64,000 nucleotides of DNA from Pelodera strongyloides. Taxonomy: Eukaryota; Nematoda; Chromadorea; Rhabditida; Rhabditidae. The notes below the pieces were generated by a model, which saw only the letters and a program-made list of their open reading frames with translations, had not been told where the DNA came from and searched no databases. The stretch spans positions 1 through 64,000 of the forward strand of contig JAANDG010000524.1 of assembly GCA_036852015.1 (NCBI GenBank), given 5' to 3'. The number at the start of each line of letters is the position of its first letter. Within the stretch, counting starts at the first letter, position 1. This document shows, one piece after another, positions 11,561-23,000 of this stretch. The translations under genes were made by a program, and so were the position numbers.

Positions 11561-14071
11561 TCCAAAAGACAACACCATCGCCTTCGCGCCGCCCGAGTTT
11601 TAAAAGAGCGCGCGCTTTTGCCTGTTCGCGTTGTGGGACTTAGTCAGACAATCAGAACATTTTGAAAGATGTATTCAACGATTTCTTGCACGCCAATTTT
11701 TTTTGCTCCTCTTTTTTCTTGGCCTTTTTTTTCTATCTTCTTATTTTTCCTTGTAGGTCTTGTTTTTGTGTAGATTTCTCTTTCATGTCGTGTTTACCAA
11801 AGATTTAGAAAAATGAAAAGATATCTGTGGAAATATTCTGTGGAAATAATATCCGCTTTGTTGTTGCCTTTTTTTTACGCAATAAAGTATTTATATATGA
11901 GCGGAAATGATTTTTTGAGATATTGTTGGGACACTAGAAATGAGATATTATATCAAATAAGCATAGTAAAGAAAAAACAACCTTTTATTCCATCCTGGTC
12001 GGCTTTGAAAACTGATCAGTGTGCGTCTCAGACGCGCCTGTTCAGATGTTCAAACCAAGTTCACTTATGTTTAGCTTATTTTAACTGTTATTGACTGTTG
12101 TATTTGGGGAAAGTTTGCGCTCTATTGAAGAATAAGGAATACTTCATTCTGAAAAGACATACGCGAAGTTAGCTAAGGCTTAATGTAGCACAGCCTTCAA
12201 ATGTCTTCGTATTCGTACCTGCACTAGAGCCAAAGTTGTGCCGCCGTATTTTGTTTGTCACGTCGGATGTTTTGTTTTCCTTATTGATATATAACCACGT
12301 TTATTTCAGGTTGTCTGTGTCTATTTCCTTGTATTTTTTTATCCAAATCCAAGAAGCGGCTGCTAATAATGGATGAAGGGTATGCTTATGGGGCATGAAT
12401 AATTTGATGGCATTTGTAATTGAGCGAAATTATATTTTCGTAGATTTTGCCGGACGAATTTTTTATAGTCTTTATCTTTGGGTGCAATCTGTGGATGGCA
12501 ATGAGCGATTCGGTTATTTCTTACTAATTGTGCTTTTCGACCCTGGAATATTGGAATACATAAAATCAGCCGTTTAAAAATAGAAAGCTTTGACCTCAGA
12601 ATGAGATTGCGCCTTGATTTCAATTGTTTGTTTCTGAAGTGTGTGTTATTTTTAAATTTTTATGTATATGTATAAATTTTGTTTTCAGGGAGTTAATTTT
12701 TTTAGAGTTTCACGCATAACGGAGATATTGGACGGTCTATTTGTCGACCTAAATACCATTTTACTCTTTTTTTTAAAGTTAACTCAAGAGATGTTTTTCC
12801 GGTTTTCTGTCCGCCGCTGGGCATAAATCTGTCCTCAAAGCGGATAACAACCGGTTTTTGAAACGTGTTGAATAACTGGCATAATAGGGCAGATATATAT
12901 ATATATATATATATATATATTTCACCCAAACATATATTTGCCCTATTTTCAGCATTAAATGGCTTTCTGTCCAGCGGTCGGTGAACGCCGGAAAATAAAA
13001 ATTTATTTGGGCTTGGGCAACAAAACCGTTCCTTGAATGTTTTCCTACTATGTTTTTCTTTGTTTTACTGAATCGTGCTATGAAGAAATCGTATGAACGT
13101 ACTTATTTGAATGAGAAATCCCTTCTACACGTTAGTCGTGTTGCGCATTTCTTGATTTGCCTATTTGCCCGAGTCAATATTTCGATAATACTGTGATTTT
13201 CTTCACTATTGGTTTTTTTCTGTGTTATCTCATCAATTTGAGTTACCCTTTCTTTCGTAGCGCATAAGAATTAATAAGTACTCTTCGACGTTTTGCGCGC
13301 ATCAATATCTCTGATCACACAATCAGTTTCGTTTACGTAGATTTCTGTACTTCTACCAATCTACTACGCTCAACGCTGCCATAATTGTAGTTTCTTCTCT
13401 GCACCGTTTTCGGTTAACATTTACACTATTTACACCATGCGCTGTGGTGAATCTAAAAAGCGCGTGTAAATTATTCCTGTTTCCAGCTAGTTCATGTGGT
13501 TAATATATTCCATGTTCCCCTACGATTTGATGCCCAATTTATGTGGGGATCGTTTTTACTATTAATATTGTTGTGCAGTTTGACTGAACGGCGGGTTAAT
13601 TTGTGAATATGTGTGGTTTTGTGTCGCATTCGAATGATTTGCATTGTGTTATTTCTATGTGAAAGTGGTCTTTTTAGCATCGAATGGAAACAAAGTCGCA
13701 AGGATGAGGGAGTGGACCGTAGTAAACGCTTGCAGAAGTGGGTTTACTTTGCATTTTCCTGCCTTTGATCGAGAAGAAAAGACGAAATTTTGGTTGATGT
13801 TGCTTAGTTCAAATTCCAAAAAATTCGACTAGTCCGCCTGGTCGATACTCCCAAAAGTATTACTCGTGCGAGGGTGTGATAATTGTAGATAGGGTATCCC
13901 GCAGGAATTATGAGTCATATTCATTTTATTGAATTTCCCAGCACAACCAACTTTTTTGTTTGATATGATTGTACCCTCGTTTATTAAATAATAGGAGGTG
14001 AAGAAGTTACTAAAACTGTTCGGAACGAAGCTCTAACTCCCTTACGTTTTAAATTTCATTGTTTATTATAG
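11561..14071. other. gene-free region upstream of the proline-rich gene
   Basis: No convincing exon was found. A short GC-rich patch at 11575-11650 just right of the satellite stands out, and there is a (TA)n run at 12893-12922. The missing 5' exons of the proline-rich gene should lie here. A candidate at 13676-13717 (acceptor TTTTTAG, donor-like gtagta) does not match the phase of the next exon and is not called. Confidence 0.4.
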
Positions 14072-17000
14072 GGCGAAGGAGACTGGCAGTCTATGGGGCA
14101 GCATGGTCACCAAGCCCACCCCAGTCAGAAGTCTGTTGGACGATGACAGAATGGAAGACCGCAGACCTTTTAGAAGAGAAGGTCTGACCCCGGCTCCAAG
14201 GAGGGAGGAACCACCCCGACAGGTTTGCAACTTTATTTATTGAATAATAGGTATGGATTTATGTTCTTTAACATGATCGAAAAACTGCAAATGAGAGCAA
14301 TGAAGAAGCTTTTGGGTTTCTGTTCTGGTAAGAGTAAGCGATACACTAAATGCTTGAATCACATACAGCATTTCAGTATTAGTTGCAGTCGAATTGGCAA
14401 AGATGTACGAATTTTAAATGTTTTGATATTTATCCGCGCAAAGAACGCGTTGAGTGATGTGAATAGAATATCGATGAACTTTCTCAGACATCATTATACA
14501 GTTGAATGTTTAGAATTTGATCCGCCGAGACGGTCGACCACGAGTTTACAATGAGTTGGATAATCCCAATGGGAAATCGGTGAGCTTTTTTACTTGTTTG
14601 GTTATGGTTTTGTTGTGTTTTTATGACACTCTACTTGACTTGCATTTTTAAGTGTTTTACGGTTTGAGGTTGATTTGTCCGTAAATGTTTAAATTTCTAT
14701 TTGGATTTGAAATATTTGGACAATTTGGATTTGAAACATTGAGTAAATTAACAGAACCTCACATAGTGCCTAGTGCAAAAAAAAAAAGAGCCTAATGCTG
14801 CGCTGTGCGATAGCACTTGCGAATTCGCAGAGCAAGAAAATTTCTTTGCCGGTGTGAATTCGCAGTCCATTAACAGAGAAATAGTCAACTTTCACTGAAG
14901 AATAAATAAAGCTCATTGAAATCTTTAAGTAGTGGCAAGTAGTGCCTAATTTACTTGGTCGGAGGTTCGAAGGAGGCGTTGTTGGCATTCGTTTTAGTTA
15001 TAATTCCCTCTCCTTTCTACATGCCTTCTTTCATTTACTTGAATTTGAATCTCGACTTTTTCTAGCACGTGATGACGCCTGACCAAGTCCGTCTGGAGAT
15101 TGATCATATTCTGAAGTTTGACGGGCCAGGGGTACGTTTTGTACTTTGTACTTTTGTTCTCCCTGTTTTCTATTTGGCACTGTTTTGCTATTTATGATAC
15201 TGCTTCTTTTATGGTCCGTGCGTGTTTCAAAGAGCTAACCGAAGTTGGACGTTGTAGTTATTTTAGAGACATTCCGAAGTTTTATTAAATTTCGTACTTG
15301 TGGTCATTAAGAATTTTATTAGCTGATAAATGAGTATGTTAGTAAGTATTATACATGAAACATGTGACTTTACCTTGTGACCATATTTTGTGTAATTTGA
15401 ACGTTTTTTGTATTGTGAAAGTGTCCAAAGAGTCTTTGCAGTACTTTAGCTTCTTTGCCCTGATTGTGAGACGCCCTGCGGAGTCCTTTTTTATTACAGT
15501 AATTGTAATAGCAAGTCCTCCTAATTGTATTAGATTAATATGGTGCATGTATATTATTTTACATGTGTGAAACCGTCTCCGTCAAGTAGAATCTATAGCA
15601 CTCAGTGTTGGAATACCTCTATTGCACTTTTTTTTTAATAATTTACAATAAATCATAATTTTAGGTAATGGCATGCCCCGTGGATGCTCTCTCACAGTTG
15701 GTGCAACGTGCTCTTAGCGTGGACAATGAGCTGGATAGGCAGTATCGAAATCGAAACGAACTTTTAGTGTAAGTCCAACATTTATTAATTTGAGCGCTCG
15801 TTCATGCTTATCACGGTGTCCGGTGTCGAAATTTTCTAGTTCATAATTGTTTTTTTTTAACTCACAATTAGAAAAGATGCACATGTGCAAGACTATTAGT
15901 GATACTTGTGTGACTGTATTGCATTACAGTCTAGCGTTTTACACTTGTAAGCCTTGTATTATTTTTCCATTTCTTTGAAACCATATGTGAGTTCCTGGCA
16001 TGAGAAATGAGATGAACTGAAATGTACTGCATTTTAGTATTACCAATGTTCTCTTCGTGCCTTCGTGGGTGGTCCCCAGCAACCAATGCGTTACTGATTA
16101 TCTCACTTTTATCTATCACTTTTACTTTTACGCACTGTTATCTAGGTTTGGCTGGGGAGTGGGCTTTTTTTCTTTGATTTTACTACTAGAAGACTAGAAA
16201 GTATTGTGGTACCATTCGTATTTGAAAGTCAGTGTTCATATACTACAAAAGAATTGATCCATGATCTAGGCCCACCAATGTTATCTGATTTGATTTTGGT
16301 TATTTATGTTTTTTTTTGTTTTAGAAAAATGCAACAAATGTTCGAACAGGAAATGGCTGAGACGAGGTCCGCGTTGACTGTCCTCGAAAAGGTTCGTTGA
16401 TTTAATTTTGTTGTTGAAGGATTGTGTTTTAAGAGATTTACATTGTTAAAGCTAAATACCGGCCGGGTTTTGAAACACACCGAGTACGTGAGCATTCCTG
16501 TGCAGCTTATGCAAATGAACATAAATTGGAATAAAAAATCGAGCTAAATTCGAGCAATTTTGCATAAATACGTAAGAATTCAGCCGACGTTTCAAAAACC
16601 GGCCGGTATTTCGCCTTAAGGTAAGGTTCTACAAGTCAACATCCAGCTGTCTTACTGAGTTTGGGAATTTCAGTTAAAAGGAACTATGCCCCTATGCCAT
16701 TTTTTTAATAGTGATAGTATATGCAAAATTTCAGCTCGTCGAAGGCAGCGGTTTCAGCGGCGGCCCGTCAGGTAATCTTTATTCTTACGTGTTATTTCGT
16801 ACTCTTTTAATTTTCTATGCTAATTGCTTGGTTTGGTGTCTTTGGGTAAAAACACGATTCCACTTTTGCGTTTAAACTATTTAAATAGTTTATTGCATAA
16901 CAAAGGTAAAAGTAAAATGAGACCTACATGAGATCACCGCAGAAAGAGTAGCGGAAAAATGTGTACAACTCAGCAAAAACACGGATAAATATTAATATAA

Positions 17001-20000
17001 TAAAATGTGTTTATTGCAGACAAACAACGGCAGATCGTTCACGAGCTCCGCAAAGCATTGATTAAACAAGATATTGAAAGAAATTCGCCCGTACCAGGAG
17101 CTAATAAGGAGAACCAGCATAATACGATGTATGTTTTATATAGTAATTTTTTCAACTTCTGATTTTTTTCATTTGGTCAATAAGCAAAGTAATGATTATA
17201 TTAGAATCGATTTATATAATATTGATGTACGTTTACAACTGATGCCTTGGTGATGATGTGTCCTGTCGAAGAGTATAAAAATGTTATGAACATGCCTGTC
17301 TTGGAAATGATCTGTGTGTGGACTGTGCTACCATTTGTACCATTTTGTAGGTCTTCTACGTCTACGGTAGCGACACCCTCTTCTATGCATATGACCCAGT
17401 CTGCGCCATCAGTGGTGAGTGATTAATGTTTTTTTTCATAGCTACGTTAACGTTTAGACGTCAACTGTTTAAATGTTGAGATGATCCTAAGGAGGTTAGT
17501 GTTAGGCTAGCCTGCTCTTTCTGGACTATTGGTTCAAGAATTCAATTTCAGAGTGTTCCTTATAATCTGAATATGCCGCCACCCACGATGTCTATGCCGC
17601 CACCAGGCTTTGACGCTAATGTAAGTTTTTATTTTGGTTTTGTTTTGTTTCGCCAGGCTTTGACGCTAATGTAAGTTTTTAGTTTGTTTTTGTTTTGTTT
17701 CGCCAGGCTTTGACGCTAATGTAAGTTTTTATTTTCATTTCGCTCGTACCTCACTTCATGAAAACTAGAGTTTTGCAAAAAAGACAAAGACTGAACTGAA
17801 CGGCTTTATTCCCACATGTGCACAACAAATTCACGCAACGAATTTAACTGAAAGTAAGTGCCGTGACCGGCTGGCTGACCAACGACGTCGGATGGTAAGG
17901 ATAAAGTACAGGGATAAACCAATAACACAATAACAGATCAGCTATAAATATATATACACAGACAACCACGAAATATACCAAAGAAAGCGAACAAATTTCA
18001 TGAAGCAATAACAACGGAAGTAAGTAGGAAAAACAAGTGAAAACGGAAGTAGAACACTATCGCTCCAAAAGAGCGGCACGAATAAACAATTCTAGTCAAA
18101 ATAGAAAGGCCTGGCAGCTCTACAGTATCCACATACTCATTCCACCTTTCCAGCGCTTTAGTCTGCGCAGGCTTTTTCTTCCGACACCGTTAGCCGGAAC
18201 GTCATCTCTCAAGTATTCTTTCGTTGTCTGTCAGGAGCGCATGCATAGGAACCACTGGAACCAACGCCCAATACTCTGAAAAAATAAACTTCAGTACCGA
18301 ACCGGTGCCTTCGAAAAATGTTAACCATGCCACCGTGATACTCCTAACCAAATACAAAATTACACTGCTCAATGCCCACGAAGTTCGCACATCTGAGAAA
18401 TACTGGATAGCGAAGCACATAACGTAGTAACGCCAATTTTCTGTCCCCTCCTCGTACGCCTCAACACTGGGCATAAACTAATGCGCCAATGCCACACCGA
18501 CCACCTACTGAACATCGGATTTCCGATTTAATTTGGTGAAATGTTTCCTACAGCCTACAGACCCTTTCCGAGATATTGACTATATCTGGCAACCAACTTA
18601 ACATTGCATGTATTTGCCTGAAAAAGCAACGTTTATAGCCATATGATACGCATCGAAATTGTACGCTGTCTCAAAGCATTCCAAACAACAAAGTCAACGT
18701 ACATTTATGTGTACTGTAGTCATCTAATTTCAGACTCAAATCTGTAACCTCGTTCTGTTCTCACTCCCCTTACCCAAAGTGGTAATCCAACGCTGGATTT
18801 GCCGCAAACATTTCTAAAGCACGCTTGCTTCACCCACAAATCACAAAAAAAGGTATCGAACCTGGGGAATAGAAAATGTCGAGCGAGACTGGAGACCAAG
18901 TGACACAGTCCGGTTCTGCAAAAAACCCCATCAAAGGAAAAGAGCGCATCCTTCTCCCTGGCTGTACCGCTCACTCCCTCCAGGGCTCGATACTTCCTAT
19001 CGACTGGGCACCACTAAAAACCAAAGTAAGGGCGGGTGGGTGGGACACACTGGTAAACGCCTTTACAGAACGCCAAAACTTAGAACGGCTCAAATTAGCC
19101 GTGCACTGCACATGGGCAAATAGCCTAGAATGATTTGGGCATGCTCCCACTTTGCTTATAATGGCCTCGACCACGCCCACTTTTGCATGACTGCGAGGCA
19201 GCTCTCGCATAATCAATCGATATTTTCACTGAAAGCGTGCAACAAAAATTGGGCTGCCACGCAACAAACAATCAATAACCGCTTGATGCATGCCTTTTTG
19301 CAAAACTAGACATTTTCATTTCGCTCGTACCTCACTTCATGAAAACTAGAGTTTTGCAAAAAAGACAAAGACTAGAATCGACAAAGCTCCATAATTTTTG
19401 GGCAAAAATTATGGAGTAACTTAAGCGTGTAATAGTCCAAATGAGGAAAGGAACACAAAAAATTAACTCAAAGTGCCAATATTTCCCTTGAACTTAGCAT
19501 TCGTAACTTCATTAGCAAGCAAAATAACACAATTTCACTTCGTTAATCAGCGGTATCACTCAGTCAGCGTCTTAGAATACAACTGCGACGTAACGCATTA
19601 GCCAACAGTACACACGGAAACAACAGGTGATACTCGGCTACCCACCATCTTTGCGCGAAACCATCAACTCCACATCAGTCGTCCATCCTTGTGAGAAGAA
19701 TCCGTCTTCCTTGTCTGGCCCATAAAGGAAGCCTATAAACTGCTTGGTAGGCATCCAGTCTCTAAAAAACACCAAAACACGTGTACACTGATGCTCCAAT
19801 CGTCATAATCGCTAACACTACTCATCTCGTCCGCCTTCTGTTCAAAATCTCTAGGAATACACTGTAAAAAGCAATCCGAAACTCTTCCGCAATTTTATAC
19901 AAGTAAACCATAATATCTGAACGGCTGCTAGGTTGTCTGTCCGAAATCTAGAAACACTCCCGCACTTCGCGCACGATGTATTTAAACCGAATTTTATCGC

Positions 20001-23000
20001 CAAAATATTCTGGGAGGCATTTTAGTGGAGTTTAGATTCACTCCTCTGAATTCTAATCAAAAATTACGGCTCCCCTAGCAAATATGGACGCATTCGTGTA
20101 AAAAACCGGACATAAACGAACACCTCTCAGGGAAACAAACAAAAGGGGTTTCTAAAACGTACTTCTCTCGCTCAAATCAAGTTCAATACGCACACTCTCG
20201 CATGTGCTCCCGGAACCCCCGTCTTATTGCCATACTCCGACATTCGCCAGTCATTGACTCTGTCCCTCTTCCCTTTCTGCTCGCCTAGTAGCCTAAAATA
20301 ATTGACACAGAAGTTCACAGCACTGAAGTAACTCCCTAACTCCCTAACAGATCCTCCTAACACTTGTTCTTCATGCACTTTCCTAATTCTCTAAACTTGA
20401 CGCAACAGCAATGAATTCCATAAACCGTAACCTCCATTCCTCCTTTGCCACCTCAATCCTAATACCACATTCGAAAAACTCTTTCGAAAAATCATACTTC
20501 CTTGACAACCCACCGGTTCTTAAAATACTCCCTTCCATCTTATCTTGAAACACAAGCGGCCGAGCCTGGGGCGCAGAAATCCTCTTGGTGACAGAATTCT
20601 CCGCAGTAAAGAAGGCGAACCGTGCCTTCCGAACCTGTGAGACAGCCACCCCAACAACCATATCTAAATAAACAAAATCAGTCGTTGGTCTCCCAAACAC
20701 GATCCACAAAAGCAAAGCCGCGAAAAAACATACATCTTTCACGTATACGCGAATGCAAAACGTCAATCGAATCACGGAATTGACGGAACCCAAAACAAAA
20801 TCGGAAGCTAATGTAGAACACGAAGCCGGACAAAGGCCATCCTAGGGTAGACTTATCAGTAAGCCAATATACCTAAGCAAAATCCCCAAAAACATACAAA
20901 ACAGAGCTTCGTAGGAAGGACTATATCAATCCTCCAATATATCCTAATAACCAAAATCAATCATTCTTCCCAAACTCGATCCACCAAAATACACACATAC
21001 TCCGCACACGCGAATGTAGTCTTCCGAGACACGAAATAGACTACCAAAACGAAATAGGCTGCGAATGTAGAACGAAAAACAGGACATCGTAGGGGGAATG
21101 AAATCCATAATACAAAATATCCAAATATCCAAAATCCACTGTTCGTCTCCTGATCCAACAAACCACAGAATCCATGCACCACGCATGCCCGAATGTAGCC
21201 TTACGAGGCTCGCAAAACGAAGGAAGAATCCCAAAACGACATCAGTTACAAACATAGGCCGCAAAAACAGAGCGTCATAATGGTGATTATATCCATAATT
21301 CACAAATCCACAGATCGTCTCCAAGCCTGTCGTCTCCCAAACATGTACGCAAAAGTAGCCTTGTGCTTGTGAGACTCGAAAATCGCTGCCCGGATCCCAA
21401 AATGAGCGGTTGCACACAAAGCAGGACATCGTAGGATGGGATATACCAATAATCCACTACATCTCCATAACCAGGTACATCGTTTGCCTCCAAAACGATC
21501 CACAAAAAACAACGTACAAAAACCGCCAAAATCCCCGAATCCAAGCATACGCGAAATGTAGCCAGCCTTGTGGAACTCGAAAATCTAAACGTGCATCCCA
21601 AAACGAAATCGGATGCAAATGTAGAACAATAAACAAAAAACAAAAAGGACATCTTAGTGTGTCTCAAGAAACAAAATCTAAATCGGTAGCAAATGTAGCA
21701 CACAAACAGGACATCAAACAAAGAGTAGATTAAATTAATAATCAATCTGATGACACACTGGTAAACGCCTTTACAGAACGCCAAAACTTAGAACGGCTCA
21801 AATTAGCCGTGCACTGCACATGGGCAAATAGCCTGAATGATTTGGGCATGCTCCCACTTTGCTTATAATGGCCTCGACCACGCCCACTTTTGCATGACTG
21901 CGAGGCAGCTCTCGCATAATCAATCGATATTTTCACTGAAAGCGTGCAACAAAAATTGGGCTGCCACGCAACAAACAATCAATAACCGCTTGATGCATGC
22001 CTTTTTGCAAAACTAGACATTTTGGTTTTGTTTTGTTTCATAATTTCATGTATAATATATTGACCTATTTGACGTATTCTCCCAAAGTACAATTACAAGC
22101 TATTTTGCATGTCAGAGTAATTTAATTAAGTGAAGTTGGGACAAACATGGTAATGTCACTGTTTCTCTCGATTTCATGAAATCTAGGTAAATTACAAATT
22201 ATAAAATTGTAACTACATTACTCATATGCATTGCATTGATTATGATATGTACGGTGTACATTATACAATGTGTTATTGTACATTGTAATGTGATGTAAAA
22301 AAATATTTGATTCTTATTGCTTATATCGCAATATTAATTATTAATTATTGCAGCTGCCACCGCCATCGTATCAACAAACAGCGCACGCGTCAGCTTCCGC
22401 TCCCGCGTTGCCTTCTGCGTCGATGCTCTCGTTGCCGCCGCCGGCTATCCCCTCCTTGATGTCTGTCAGTGTGCAGCCCACATCTGGCGCTCTCTCGGCC
22501 AACATGTCTGTGCCCCCGCCGACTGGTCCTTCTTTGCTTGGACCTGTGCCAGCTGTTTCTGTGCAGAATAATGTTCAGTCGACGGTTCAAACCTCGGGAC
22601 CCCCACCGATTGACTTTTCTAAACCCCCGCCTGGAATGGGAAGGCCTCCTGGGGAAGGAGCACTGTCGGCAAACAGTATGCCTGCTTCGGTTGGGACATC
22701 TTCGTTCTCGACGGTGCAACCAACGGGTGTTACTTCGACGGCTAGCAAGTGAGCATTTTGTTGATGGTTAACCGAAGTACATGCCTTATTGTTAGTGTTG
22801 GGTCAAGTTGGGTGGCTTTTTTGCTTGAAATCGGAAGTTTTGGGGTAGTAAGAGCGCAACTGCGCAACTCAGCTTTAAAAAATAAACGAAAATGATCCGG
22901 CTTCCACAAGGACCTAAACCTAAGCGATATATAAATGCTGCATATTTTGTCGAACAATTTTTTTAGCGGTTCGTAATCCATAAAATAGAATGATGTCACA

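Noticed and set aside
6402..11665. Many 60-124-codon frames with a repeated protein motif on both strands
   Set aside because: They are translations of the 61-bp satellite in shifting frames; no splice sites, no unique content, and the same text appears in every frame.
13676..13717. Upstream exon of the proline-rich gene
   Set aside because: Acceptor is good, but none of its open frames gives the two leftover bases needed by the exon at 14072.
20383..21784. Minus-strand frames of 136-165 codons that look like membrane proteins
   Set aside because: They lie in the degenerate tandem repeat of insertion unit 2; hydrophobic look comes from AT-rich repeats and no family motif is present.
17736..22018. 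LTR retrotransposon with two long terminal repeats
   Set aside because: The repeated 268-bp block is at the 3' end of both units, and each unit also has the same 5' start; no TG...CA ends, primer site or gag/pol frame.
17736..22018. Standard Helitron
   Set aside because: A CTAG is near the 3' end, but the element does not begin with TC after A nor end with CTAG before T, and ATTTT flanks suggest a target duplication.
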